Source: CAIWHR01 sp039931775 (GTDB lineage Bacteria; Pseudomonadota; Gammaproteobacteria; Burkholderiales; Casimicrobiaceae). From it: 64,000 nt of DNA. Each line of letters opens with the position of its first letter. Position 1 is the stretch's first letter. Below are positions 50,571 to 58,498 of this stretch, piece after piece. The position numbers and the translations under genes are program-made. Under the pieces are notes generated by a model, which saw nothing but the letters and a program-made list of their open reading frames with translations, was not told the origin of the DNA and did not search any database. The DNA is taken from contig JBDTRG010000050.1 in the NCBI GenBank assembly GCA_039931775.1, forward strand, positions 7,361 through 71,360. The letters run 5' to 3'.

Positions 50571-51373
50571 TCCGGCAGGACAGCAGGACACTGCTCGAGG
50601 TTCGCGGACTTCGCGCGACCGTCAACGGCACCGAGATCCTCAAGGGGATCGACTTCACAGTGCGGTTGGGCGAAGTGCACGCGATCATGGGGCCGAACGG
50701 CTCGGGCAAGAGCACGTTCGCCAAGGTGCTCGCCGGCCATCCTGCCTACGTCGTGACCGGCGGCGAAGTCATCTACGATGGCCGCAACCTCCTAGATCGC
50801 AAGCCGGAGGAGCGGGCGCGCGCCGGCATTTTCCTCGCCTTCCAGTACCCGGTCGAGATTCCGGGTGTAGCCAACAGCCAGTTCCTGCGCCTCGCCTACA
50901 ACTCGGTGCAGGGGGAGCGCGGCAAGGACGAACTCGACCCGCTCGAGTTCGACGACTTCGTGCGCGAGAAGATGAAGCTCCTCGACATGAATCCCGGGTT
51001 TCTCGCCCGCAGCGTCAACGAGGGGTTCTCCGGCGGCGAGAAGAAGCGCAACGAGGTGCTGCAGATGGCGCTGCTCGAGCCGCGGCTCGCGTTCCTCGAC
51101 GAAACCGACTCCGGGCTCGACATCGATGCGCTGCGCGTGGTCGCCGGCGGAATCAACCAGCTGTCGACGATGGACAATGCGATGGTCCTGGTGACGCACT
51201 ACCAGCGGTTGCTGAATTACATCGTGCCGGACTACGTGCACGTGATGGACTCGGGCCGCATCATCAAGACCGGCGGGCGCGAGCTCGCGCTGGAGCTCGA
51301 GTCGCGCGGCTACGATTGGGTCGGCGCCGAGCATCGCGCGGCGGAGTCGGCAGCCATGGGAACCGCGCGATGA
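50567..51373 (+). CDS. sufC: SufC, ATPase of the SUF complex
   Basis: A 268-residue ABC-type ATPase: Walker A GPNGSGKSTF, Q-loop in FLAFQYPVEIPG, signature FSGGEKKRNEVLQ, Walker B LAFLDETDSGLD, switch His in VTHYQRL. ATP binding reshapes the SufB-SufD pair during cluster assembly. Both ends overlap their neighbours by four bases (ATGA), so sufB, sufC and sufD are translationally coupled. Confidence 0.97.
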   Translation: MIRQDSRTLLEVRGLRATVNGTEILKGIDFTVRLGEVHAIMGPNGSGKSTFAKVLAGHPAYVVTGGEVIYDGRNLLDRKPEERARAGIFLAFQYPVEIPGVANSQFLRLAYNSVQGERGKDELDPLEFDDFVREKMKLLDMNPGFLARSVNEGFSGGEKKRNEVLQMALLEPRLAFLDETDSGLDIDALRVVAGGINQLSTMDNAMVLVTHYQRLLNYIVPDYVHVMDSGRIIKTGGRELALELESRGYDWVGAEHRAAESAAMGTAR

Positions 51374-52668
51374 ACGCGACGGGATACCTCGAGTCCCTGC
51401 TCGCCGCTCAACCGAAACTGCCGGCGAGTCCGCTCGCGAGGCTCAACGACCTTCGCGCCGAGGCGGTCGACCGCGTCGGCGTGCTGACCGTCCCGACGAT
51501 CCGCGACGAGGAATGGCGCTTTACCGACCTTTCGCCGCTCACTCGCCTGTCGTTCCAGCCGGTACGCACATCCACCCTTCCCGACGGTGGCGAGCTGCGC
51601 CGCTTCCGTCTCGACGAGGCGGCGACGCGCGTGGTCTTCGTCGACGGCGTACACGCGCCCGGCCTGTCGCACGTCGCGCCCGGCGTCGCCGTCGCCGTGA
51701 CCCTGTCGACGGCGACGCAGGCACACCGCGCGGCGATCGACCTCCATCTCGGCCGGCACGTGAACTTTCGCGATGACGTTTTCGCAGCGCTGAACACGGC
51801 CTTCCTCCAGGACGGCACGTCGATCGTCGCGCCCCGGGGCACGGCGGTCGCGGCACCCGTGCACCTGCTGCACATCGCGACGCAAAAGGATGCCGCGAGC
51901 TATCCGCGCTGCCTCGTCGTTGCCGAGCCCGGTAGCGCCGTGACCGTCATCGAGGACTTCGTCTCGCTTCAGGAGGGCGCCTACTTCACCGACGCCGTGA
52001 CGGAAATCGCGATTGCCGCCGATGCGCGCGTCGATCACGTCCGCGTTCAGCGCGACGGCGGCCAGGCGTTCCATATCGCGAACTGCGCGGTCTCGCTCGG
52101 GGCCGGCAGCAGCTATCGCTCGGTCAGCGTCGCGCTCGGGGCGCGGATATCGCGATACAGCCTCCGGGTGCTGCAGACCGAGGCCGGCGCCCACTGCACG
52201 ATCGACGGGCTCGCCGTCATCAGCGGCCGCCAGCTCGCCGACACGCACACGTCGATCGACCACGCGATGCCGGACGGCGTAAGCCGCCAGAGGCACAAAT
52301 GCATCGTCGGCGGCGCGGCGCACGCGGTATTCAACGGCAAGATCATGGTGCGCCCGGGGGCGCAGCGCACCGACTCGTCCCAGTCGAGCCGCAACCTGCT
52401 CCTGACCGGGAGGGCGCACGTCGACACCAAGCCGCAGCTCGAGATCTTCGCCGACGACGTGAAGTGCGCGCACGGCGCGACAGTCGGGCAGCTCGACGGC
52501 GATGCGCTGTTCTACCTTGCGAGCCGCGGGATCGAAACCACGGCGGCGCGCAATCTACTCACCTATGCGTTCGGCGCCGAGATCATCGATCGCATCCCCG
52601 TCACCTCACTCAGGAACCTGCTCGAGACGACCTTGCTCGCCCAAACGACAGCGACTCACCAGCCATGA
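51370..52668 (+). CDS. sufD: SufD, scaffold subunit of the SUF complex
   Basis: A 432-residue SufD, the paralogue of SufB. Recognisable parts are the N-terminal helix with EEWRFTDLSPL, the beta-helix core, and the C-terminal motif CAHGATVGQLDGDALFYLASRGI with its conserved His. The ATG overlaps the sufC stop, and its own stop overlaps the sufS start. Confidence 0.95.
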   Translation: MNATGYLESLLAAQPKLPASPLARLNDLRAEAVDRVGVLTVPTIRDEEWRFTDLSPLTRLSFQPVRTSTLPDGGELRRFRLDEAATRVVFVDGVHAPGLSHVAPGVAVAVTLSTATQAHRAAIDLHLGRHVNFRDDVFAALNTAFLQDGTSIVAPRGTAVAAPVHLLHIATQKDAASYPRCLVVAEPGSAVTVIEDFVSLQEGAYFTDAVTEIAIAADARVDHVRVQRDGGQAFHIANCAVSLGAGSSYRSVSVALGARISRYSLRVLQTEAGAHCTIDGLAVISGRQLADTHTSIDHAMPDGVSRQRHKCIVGGAAHAVFNGKIMVRPGAQRTDSSQSSRNLLLTGRAHVDTKPQLEIFADDVKCAHGATVGQLDGDALFYLASRGIETTAARNLLTYAFGAEIIDRIPVTSLRNLLETTLLAQTTATHQP

Positions 52669-53924
52669 ACGCGCTCCCGACCGCACTGAAAGCCCGAACG
52701 ACCTCTGATTACGATGTCGAGAGGATCCGCGCCGATTTCCCGATCCTCGGCATCAAGGTCAACGGCAAACCGCTCGTCTACCTGGACAACGCGGCGTCGA
52801 GCCAGATGCCCCGGCAGGTGATCGACCGCCTCGTTCGCTACCAGACCACACAGCACGCCAACGTCAATCGCGGCGTGCATTATCTGTCCGAGGTCGCGAC
52901 GCACGAGTACGAAGAGGCCCGCCGCAAGGTGCAGCACTTCGTCAATGCGCGCGAGGACCGCGAAATCATCTTCACGAGCGGCACCACGGAGGCCATCAAC
53001 CTGGTGACGCACGGTTACGGCCGCCGGTACATCGGCGCCGGCGACGAAATCATTCTCACCACACTCGAGCACCATTCGAACATCGTGCCCTGGCAGATGC
53101 TGGCCGAAGAAAAGGGCGCGACCATCCGCGTGGTGCCGGTCGACGACGCCGGCGACCTGCTGATCGACGCCTACGAGGGACTCTTCAACGACCGAACCAA
53201 GTTCGTCGCCGCGATGCACGTGTCGAACGCGCTGGGCACGATCAACCCGATCAAGCGCATGATTGCATTCGCCCATGCGCGAGGCGTGCCGGTGCTCATC
53301 GACGGCGCGCAGGCAGTGCCGCACCTCAAAGTCGACGTGCAGGACCTCGACTGCGACTTCTATGCCTTCTCGGGACACAAGATGTGCGGACCGACGGGCA
53401 TCGGCATCCTCTACGGCAAGGCGGCCGTGCTCGAGCGCATGCAGCCGTTCAAGGGCGGCGGCGACATGATCCTGTCGGTGACCTTCGAGAAGACCACCTA
53501 CAACTCGATCCCCCACCGCTTCGAGGCCGGCACGCCGCCGATTGCCGCGGCGGTCGGACTCGGCGCGGCGGTCGACTACCTGTCGGCGATCGGCATGGAC
53601 GCGATTGCCGCGCACGAGCACGAGTTGCTCGACTACGCCACCGCGCAAGTGAGCCGGATCAAGGGCGTGCGCATCATCGGCACCGCCGTCCGGAAGGCCT
53701 CGGTGCTGTCCTTCGCCATCGACGGCGTGCACCCGCACGACGTCGGCACGCTGCTCAACCAGGAAGGCATCGCGGTGCGCACCGGGCATCATTGCGCGCA
53801 GCCCGTCATGCAGCGCTTCAACGTGCCGGCGACATCGCGCGCGTCGTTCGCGCTCTACAACACGATGGCCGAGGTCGATGCGCTCGTTCACGGCATCCGC
53901 GAAGTTCAGAAGGTGTTCGCGTAA
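52665..53924 (+). CDS. sufS: SufS, cysteine desulfurase (class II)
   Basis: A 419-residue PLP enzyme that removes sulfur from cysteine. The PLP lysine lies in SGHKMCGPTG, the substrate/PLP loop includes HHSNIVPWQ, and the persulfide Cys is in RTGHHCAQP. The short active-site loop marks the SufS (class II) type, which needs a dedicated sulfur acceptor, here presumably SufU. The start overlaps sufD by four bases. Confidence 0.96.
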   Translation: MNALPTALKARTTSDYDVERIRADFPILGIKVNGKPLVYLDNAASSQMPRQVIDRLVRYQTTQHANVNRGVHYLSEVATHEYEEARRKVQHFVNAREDREIIFTSGTTEAINLVTHGYGRRYIGAGDEIILTTLEHHSNIVPWQMLAEEKGATIRVVPVDDAGDLLIDAYEGLFNDRTKFVAAMHVSNALGTINPIKRMIAFAHARGVPVLIDGAQAVPHLKVDVQDLDCDFYAFSGHKMCGPTGIGILYGKAAVLERMQPFKGGGDMILSVTFEKTTYNSIPHRFEAGTPPIAAAVGLGAAVDYLSAIGMDAIAAHEHELLDYATAQVSRIKGVRIIGTAVRKASVLSFAIDGVHPHDVGTLLNQEGIAVRTGHHCAQPVMQRFNVPATSRASFALYNTMAEVDALVHGIREVQKVFA

Positions 53925-54409
53925 TGGCCGATCCAAGAGCGCTGTACCAGGAGGTCATCCTCGACCACAACCGCAAGCCGCGCAACTTCGGCGCGCTCGC
54001 CCACGCGAGCCACCATGCGGAAGGCCACAATCCGCTTTGCGGCGATCGAATCACGGTGGCGCTCCGTCTCGACGGGGAGCGCGTCGACGGCATCGCGTTC
54101 GAGGGCGAGTCCTGCGCGATCTGCAAGGCGTCCGCGTCGATGATGACGGTCAGCGTCAAGGGCAGGACACGCGAGGAAGCGGAAACGCTGATCCGCGAAT
54201 TTCGCGAAATGGCGACCGGAACCATCGGTCCGGAAGGACTCGCCCATCTCGCACGACTGACGGTATTCGCCGGCGTGCGCGACCTGCCGACGCGCGTCAA
54301 ATGCGCGATCCTCCCGTGGCATACGCTGCACGCGGCGTTGAACGCGATCGGCAGCACCACGACCGAGGCGGAAGACGACCCGATGCACGCGCCGATCGGG
54401 AGTGCCTGA
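53924..54409 (+). CDS. sufU: SufU, zinc-dependent sulfurtransferase
   Basis: A 161-residue IscU-fold protein of the SufU type. It starts with LYQEVILDHNRKPRNFG and has the conserved Cys and Asp in NPLCGDRI, Cys in GESCAICKASASM and Cys in RVKCAILPW. It carries the roughly 20-residue insertion before the last Cys that separates SufU from scaffold IscU. SufU takes sulfur from SufS by zinc-ligand swapping. No sufE is seen in the operon. The ATG overlaps the sufS stop (TAATG). Confidence 0.9.
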   Translation: MADPRALYQEVILDHNRKPRNFGALAHASHHAEGHNPLCGDRITVALRLDGERVDGIAFEGESCAICKASASMMTVSVKGRTREEAETLIREFREMATGTIGPEGLAHLARLTVFAGVRDLPTRVKCAILPWHTLHAALNAIGSTTTEAEDDPMHAPIGSA

Positions 54410-54969
54410 TGCCTAGGATCGACGACATCGAGGACACGCCGAACCCGAACGCGAAGAAGTTCATCCTGATGGAGCCGCTGACCTGGGGGATTTCGCGCTC
54501 GTACGAGAATGCCGGGCAGGCGAAGGACGATCCGCTCGCGGCGGCGCTTTTCGCGATCGAGCACGTAACCAACGTCTTCTACGTCGATCGCTGGATCACG
54601 GTGACCCAGGATGGCGGCGCCAACTGGCAGACGCTCTCCCGGCAGATCGCCGAGCCAATCCGCGCCGCGCCGGCGGCGGATGCGCAATCGGCACAGCTCA
54701 CCGCCGCCGCCGCGCCGGCGATGGTCGACCTCCCGCCCGAAGAGCGGGAACGCCTCGACCGGATCAACGAGCTCCTCGATGAGCGCATCCGACCCTACCT
54801 TCAGGGGGATGGCGGCGACTTGCACGTTCTCAGCCTCGAGGGCGACCGGCTGACGGTCCATTACCAGGGCGCCTGCGGCAGCTGCCCGAGCTCGATTTCG
54901 GGCACCCTCGCCAGCATCGAGGGACTGGTCCGCCAGATCGAGCCGGACATCGAAGTCGTGGCTGTCTGA
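54409..54969 (+). CDS. Nfu-type Fe-S carrier (Nfu N-terminal domain plus NifU C-terminal domain)
   Basis: A 186-residue two-domain protein. The N-terminal part (EDTPNPNAKKFIL, then VTNVFYVDRWITVT) is an Nfu_N domain; after an Ala-rich linker comes the NifU-like domain with PYLQGDGGDLHVL and the cluster motif CGSCPSS. Such proteins deliver [4Fe-4S] clusters to targets. The Nfu_N plus NifU order is the mitochondrial/alphaproteobacterial NFU1 type, not the A-type-fused E. coli NfuA. It overlaps the sufU stop by one base. A weak hairpin, GACGAC/GTCGTC (54971-54990), follows its stop. Confidence 0.9.
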   Translation: MPRIDDIEDTPNPNAKKFILMEPLTWGISRSYENAGQAKDDPLAAALFAIEHVTNVFYVDRWITVTQDGGANWQTLSRQIAEPIRAAPAADAQSAQLTAAAAPAMVDLPPEERERLDRINELLDERIRPYLQGDGGDLHVLSLEGDRLTVHYQGACGSCPSSISGTLASIEGLVRQIEPDIEVVAV

Positions 54970-55037
54970 CGACGACGCCCGTTGGTCGTCCTGTCCATCG
55001 AATTGCCCTTGGCCGCCATTTCCGCCGTGTCGGCGCC

Positions 55038-55358
55038 ATGAGCGACTGGATGACGGTCGCGCAGGTCGGCGAGCTCGCGCCCGGCGCGTGGCGCGTCGCC
55101 GATCTCGACGGTACGCAGATCGCGCTGTTCAACCTCGACGGACGGTATTATGCGATCGCCGATGTCTGCACCCACGATGCCGGGCAACTGACCGGCGGCA
55201 CCGTCGAAGGCGACGTGATCGTCTGCCCGCGCCACGGCGCACGCTTCTGCATCCGCACCGGCGAGGCGTTGAGCGCGCCGGCGTACGAGCCGACGGACAC
55301 GTTTCCGGTGCGCATCGAAGGCGAAGAAGTCCAGGTGCGCGACGCCCGTTGGGATTGA
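55038..55358 (+). CDS. Rieske-type [2Fe-2S] ferredoxin
   Basis: A 106-residue single Rieske domain: cluster ligands in VCTHDAGQL and VCPRHGARFC (CxH-x16-CxxH). It has no signal peptide and no oxygenase or cytochrome bc domain. The family resembles the small Rieske ferredoxins found at the end of suf operons. It would act as an electron carrier, possibly for cluster assembly; the partner is unknown. It starts 68 bases after the Nfu gene. Confidence 0.92.
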   Translation: MSDWMTVAQVGELAPGAWRVADLDGTQIALFNLDGRYYAIADVCTHDAGQLTGGTVEGDVIVCPRHGARFCIRTGEALSAPAYEPTDTFPVRIEGEEVQVRDARWD

Positions 55359-55371
55359 TCGGGAAAAGTTC

Positions 55372-55782
55372 ATGGCCGGCCTTACCAAAGACGCTCCCAA
55401 CCCCACCGAGATCCTTCTCCATCAGAAATCGCGCGTGCTGGAGATCGCCTTCTCCGACGGCAAGCGCTTCCGGCTCCCCTGCGAGTTCCTGCGCGTCTAC
55501 TCTCCTTCAGCGGAGGTGCGGGGGCACGGCCCGGGGCAGGAGGTGCTGCAGATCGGCAAGAAGGACGTCTCGATCACGGAACTCGATCCGGTGGGCGCCT
55601 ACGCGGTGCGGCCGGTATTCTCCGACGGCCACGGTACCGGCATCTATTCGTGGGACTATTTCTACACGCTCGGCACGAATCAGGATGAAATGTGGCGCCG
55701 CTATCTGGAGCGCATCGCGGAGGCCGGCGCGAGCCGCGAGCCGGTGGAGGGAATCCCGACGCCGCGGCCGAAATGCAAGTAG
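55372..55782 (+). CDS. DUF971 (gamma-butyrobetaine hydroxylase-like N-terminal domain) protein
   Basis: A 136-residue member of DUF971. Conserved parts are PTEILLHQKSRVLEIAFSDG, LPCEFLRVYSPSAEVRGHG and GHGTGIYSWDYFY. The domain binds zinc in other proteins and in bacteria is often found near Fe-S or quinone biosynthesis genes; its function is not established. It starts 13 bases after the Rieske gene and probably belongs to the same transcript. Confidence 0.85.
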   Translation: MAGLTKDAPNPTEILLHQKSRVLEIAFSDGKRFRLPCEFLRVYSPSAEVRGHGPGQEVLQIGKKDVSITELDPVGAYAVRPVFSDGHGTGIYSWDYFYTLGTNQDEMWRRYLERIAEAGASREPVEGIPTPRPKCK

Positions 55783-55846
55783 CCGCGCCGACCTGTTGTA
55801 GAGTGGCGGGCATCGCCCCTCGTCCGGGGGGCCTTGGGGGTGATCG

Positions 55847-56323
55847 ATGCTAGGGTTCTTCCTGGACCGGAAGGAAACGCCGCGCCTAGGCACGCTCCGG
55901 CAGCTTTTCCTCTTCGCGACGCTGTCGCGCTCCGAACTCCGCGTCGTCGACGGCATGCTGCACGAGCGCCGCTACCTCAAGGGCGAAATCATCTTCGACG
56001 AAGGCGAGGAAGGCCAGACGGTCTACGTCGTCATCGCCGGCCGCGTTCTGATCTGTCGGCAGGGTGAGCCGGAAACCGGCAAGATCACCGAAATAGAGTC
56101 CGGCGTCGTTTTCGGCGAACTCGCGCTGCTCGACGACGCCCCGAGGGCGGCGCAGGCGCGGGCCGCCGATGACTGCGTGCTCGCTTCGCTGGCGCGCGGC
56201 GATTTCGAAAGCCTGCTCGACACGCACGTGGTGGTCGCCTCGAAGATCGCGTTGCAGCTCGCGCGGCAACTGGGCAGGCAGCTTCGCGATCGCTCCGCGT
56301 CGAGTGAACGAAAGCCTCTGTGA
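55847..56323 (+). CDS. Cyclic nucleotide-binding domain protein (no DNA-binding domain)
   Basis: A 158-residue protein with one cNMP-binding domain: EIIFDEGEEGQTVYVVIAGRV and VFGELALLDDAPRAAQARA (the phosphate-binding cassette has FGELALLDDAPRAA with its Glu and Arg). No helix-turn-helix follows, so it is not a CRP/FNR transcription factor. It is translationally coupled to the following permease gene (GTGA overlap), so it probably gates or regulates that membrane protein in response to cAMP or c-di-GMP. Confidence 0.85.
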   Translation: MLGFFLDRKETPRLGTLRQLFLFATLSRSELRVVDGMLHERRYLKGEIIFDEGEEGQTVYVVIAGRVLICRQGEPETGKITEIESGVVFGELALLDDAPRAAQARAADDCVLASLARGDFESLLDTHVVVASKIALQLARQLGRQLRDRSASSERKPL

Positions 56324-57459
56324 AACCGGCGAATTCGGGCCCGAGCCGTTACCTGTCGTCCGGACCGCTCGTCTGGGTGGCAACGATCTTCTGCACGACG
56401 CTGATGCTGGTGCTGCTGAAGCAGGCGCTGTGGTTCGTCGTGCCCTTCCTGCTCGCGATCATCCTCTATTACGCGTTGTTCCCCGCGGTGCGGCGCCTGA
56501 CGCTCGCCGGCGTCGACCGCGAAACGTCGGCGGCGATCGTTTCGGGCGTGTTCTTCCTGGTGGCGGTTCTGGCGATGGTGCCGACCTTGCCCTGGCTCGC
56601 GGCGCAAGCGATGACCGGTGAAGAGGCGGCATCGCGCTACCTCGCGGGCGGGCAGGGGCTGCTCGACCGCACGCTGACGATGCTCGAGGCGCAGTTCGGC
56701 TTCCTGAAGCGCGTGGAATTCCACGCTTCGATGGCGAAGCGAATCGCGTCGTTCGGCGGCAACTACGCGCAGGATCACCTGACCGACGCGCTGCTCTCCG
56801 CTGCGGTCTCGCTGCCGTTCCTGCTGCTGGCGCCGTTCCTCGCGTTCTTCTTCCTGCGCGACGGCCGGCGGTTCCTCAAATTCTGCTGCGACGCCGTTCC
56901 GAACGCGTATTACGAACGCACGCTCTACATGGTCGACCGCGTCGACGCCACGGCCCGCGCCTATTTCCAGGGTCTCCTCAAGCTCACGGCGATCGATACC
57001 GTCTGCCTCGCGTTCGGACTCGCTGTGATCGGCATTCCGAACGCGTTCGCGCTGGGACTGATGGCCGCGGTCCTCGCCTGGGTGCCGTTCGTCGGATCGG
57101 TCATCGCCTGCGCGATCGTCGTGCTGGTCGCGGCCACCGATTTTCCTGCTGATCCGTGGGTCGTCTACGCGAGCGTGGCGCTCTTCCTCATCGTCCGGCT
57201 GCTCGACGATTTCGTCTTCATGCCACTGACGGTCGGCCGCAGCCTGCACATGCACCCGTTGCCGACCGTGGTCCTGATCTTTATCGGAGGTGCCGTCGCG
57301 GGGATTCCCGGCCTGATCCTGGTCCTTCCGCTTGCCGGCGTCGTGATGGTGATCGCCGGCACCGTCGGAGGAATCGTCAACGATCCGCGGCTACGCGCGC
57401 GCGGCGCGTTCGCGAAAGCGCTGCGCGCACAGCGAATCACCGCGGACCTGTCGTCCTGA
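56320..57459 (+). CDS. PerM/AI-2E-family membrane protein
   Basis: A 379-residue protein of the UPF0118/AI-2E exporter family with about eight membrane helices. The conserved region includes FLLLAPFLAFFFLRDGRRFLKF, GLAVIGIPNAFALGLMAAVLAWVPFVGS and PLTVGRSLHMHPLPTVVLIFIGG. Members have been proposed as quorum-signal exporters, sodium/proton antiporters or permeases, so the substrate is left open. It starts with GTG within the stop of the cyclic-nucleotide-binding gene, an unusual pairing. Confidence 0.88.
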   Translation: MKPANSGPSRYLSSGPLVWVATIFCTTLMLVLLKQALWFVVPFLLAIILYYALFPAVRRLTLAGVDRETSAAIVSGVFFLVAVLAMVPTLPWLAAQAMTGEEAASRYLAGGQGLLDRTLTMLEAQFGFLKRVEFHASMAKRIASFGGNYAQDHLTDALLSAAVSLPFLLLAPFLAFFFLRDGRRFLKFCCDAVPNAYYERTLYMVDRVDATARAYFQGLLKLTAIDTVCLAFGLAVIGIPNAFALGLMAAVLAWVPFVGSVIACAIVVLVAATDFPADPWVVYASVALFLIVRLLDDFVFMPLTVGRSLHMHPLPTVVLIFIGGAVAGIPGLILVLPLAGVVMVIAGTVGGIVNDPRLRARGAFAKALRAQRITADLSS

Positions 57460-57461
57460 CC

Positions 57462-57755
57462 CTACATCGCCAGGACCCACTTCACTACGGCCGTCAGATC
57501 GGCGCCCTTGGCCTTCACCTCTGGGTGTCCCTTCGCCGAGGACAGCTTGGCGGTCAGCGTGGCCTCGGCGTCGGCCTTGCCTTTGTACTTCGCGGCGACT
57601 TCCTTGAATGCCGGACCTATTTTCTTCGTGTCGACCGCATGGCAGTTGAGGCAACCGCTGCTTTTCGCGATCGCCTCGCCATCCTGCGCGATCGCGAGGC
57701 CGCCCATCGAGAGGCCAGCCAGGACGACGACTCCTACTGTCAACGACTTGATCAT
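57462..57755 (-). CDS. Small periplasmic monoheme cytochrome c (class I)
   Basis: A 97-residue protein with a signal peptide (cleavage near AIA-QDG) and one heme site, CLNCH. The downstream IGPAFKEVAAKYKGK segment and the ADLTAVVKWVLAM end are those of cytochrome c551/c5-like proteins, with the sixth ligand Met at or near the C-terminus. AAAGGAG precedes the ATG at 57755. It is convergent with the permease gene (two bases apart). It may act as the soluble electron carrier for the nearby MtrAB conduit, in the way MtoD is thought to act in iron oxidisers; that is inference from proximity. Confidence 0.9.
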   Translation of the reverse strand: MIKSLTVGVVVLAGLSMGGLAIAQDGEAIAKSSGCLNCHAVDTKKIGPAFKEVAAKYKGKADAEATLTAKLSSAKGHPEVKAKGADLTAVVKWVLAM

Positions 57756-57805
57756 TCGCGTTCTCCTTTGTCCATCGGTACGCGTGTTGCGCGCATTGAC
57801 CGTCT

Positions 57806-57843
57806 TTGCGACGGCATGACTTATCATTGCGACGGCGTCGCAA
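57806..57843. promoter_or_regulatory. Repeated operator-like motif between cytochrome c and ratA
   Basis: TTGCGACGGC occurs at 57806-57815 and 57827-57836, exactly 21 bases (two helical turns) apart. The second copy extends into a perfect palindrome, TTGCGAC-GGC-GTCGCAA (57827-57843). The layout is that of a dimeric regulator binding cooperatively. It lies about 50-90 bases upstream of the cytochrome start and 120 bases before ratA. The regulator is not recognised. Confidence 0.55.
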
Positions 57844-57962
57844 ATGTTAGCAGGTTGAAGGCGCAGGCGCGGCGCCCCGTTGACATGCGTCAAGGGATTC
57901 GCGTTTCGGCGCCGCGGCGGCCTCGGAGCGCGATCATTCGTGAACACGGCGGGGGCGGTGCG

Positions 57963-58445
57963 ATGGAGGTCCGTAGGTCCGCCCTGGTCGGGTTTCCGGC
58001 CGAAACGATGTTCGACTTGATCGAGGCAGCGGAGCGCTACCCGGATTTCCTGCCGTGGTGCACTGCGGCAACGGTGCTCGAACGGGACGATCAGGTGGTC
58101 GTCGCCGAGATCGGCGTCAACTTCCGTAGCGTCCGGCTCGATTTCACGACGCGCAATTCCAAGCGCCGGCCCGAGTTCATGGCCATTACGCTCGAGCGCG
58201 GCCCATTCCGTCGCTTCGACGGCGATTGGCATCTGACGCCCCTGGGGCCGGACGGCTGCAAGATCGAGTTCGCGCTGCGCTACGATTTCGACAGCCGGGT
58301 CGTGAGCCGCATCGTCGGCCCGGTGTTCGAGCGGATCGCGAACACGCTGGTCGACGCGTTCGTCGCACGGGCCGGGGACCTTCGCGCCAGCGCGGACCGC
58401 GGGGGGAAAACGGCCGTGCCTGGAGGCACGGCCGATCCTGCCTGA
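57963..58445 (+). CDS. ratA: RatA/Coq10-like START-domain protein
   Basis: A 160-residue protein of the polyketide-cyclase/START family. The start MEVRRSALVGFPAETMFDLIEAAERYPDFLPWC and the end VSRIVGPVFERIANTLVDAFVARA are those of the RatA (YfjG) family. Its members have been linked to ribosome association and to ubiquinone binding (Coq10). The usual neighbours smpB and rnfH are absent. The last 20 residues (GGKTAVPGGTADPA) are encoded by a perfect hairpin and look like readthrough into terminator sequence. Confidence 0.88.
   Translation: MEVRRSALVGFPAETMFDLIEAAERYPDFLPWCTAATVLERDDQVVVAEIGVNFRSVRLDFTTRNSKRRPEFMAITLERGPFRRFDGDWHLTPLGPDGCKIEFALRYDFDSRVVSRIVGPVFERIANTLVDAFVARAGDLRASADRGGKTAVPGGTADPA
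58411..58434 (+). terminator. Perfect hairpin inside the 3' end of ratA
   Basis: CGGCCGTGCC, loop TGGA, GGCACGGCCG: a 10-bp perfect stem preceded by AAAA and followed by ATCCTGCC, with no U-run. It sits eight bases before the stop codon. It may be a factor-dependent terminator or stabilising 3' structure that has become part of the coding region. Confidence 0.55.
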
Positions 58446-58498
58446 TTCCGTTCGCGCGCTAGAACTCGAACGTGGCGAGCAGTCAGTTCGAGAAACGC

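Noticed and set aside
57963..58445. ratA as part of a toxin-antitoxin pair
   Set aside because: No antitoxin-like small gene is adjacent; the family name is historical and a Coq10-like role is equally likely.
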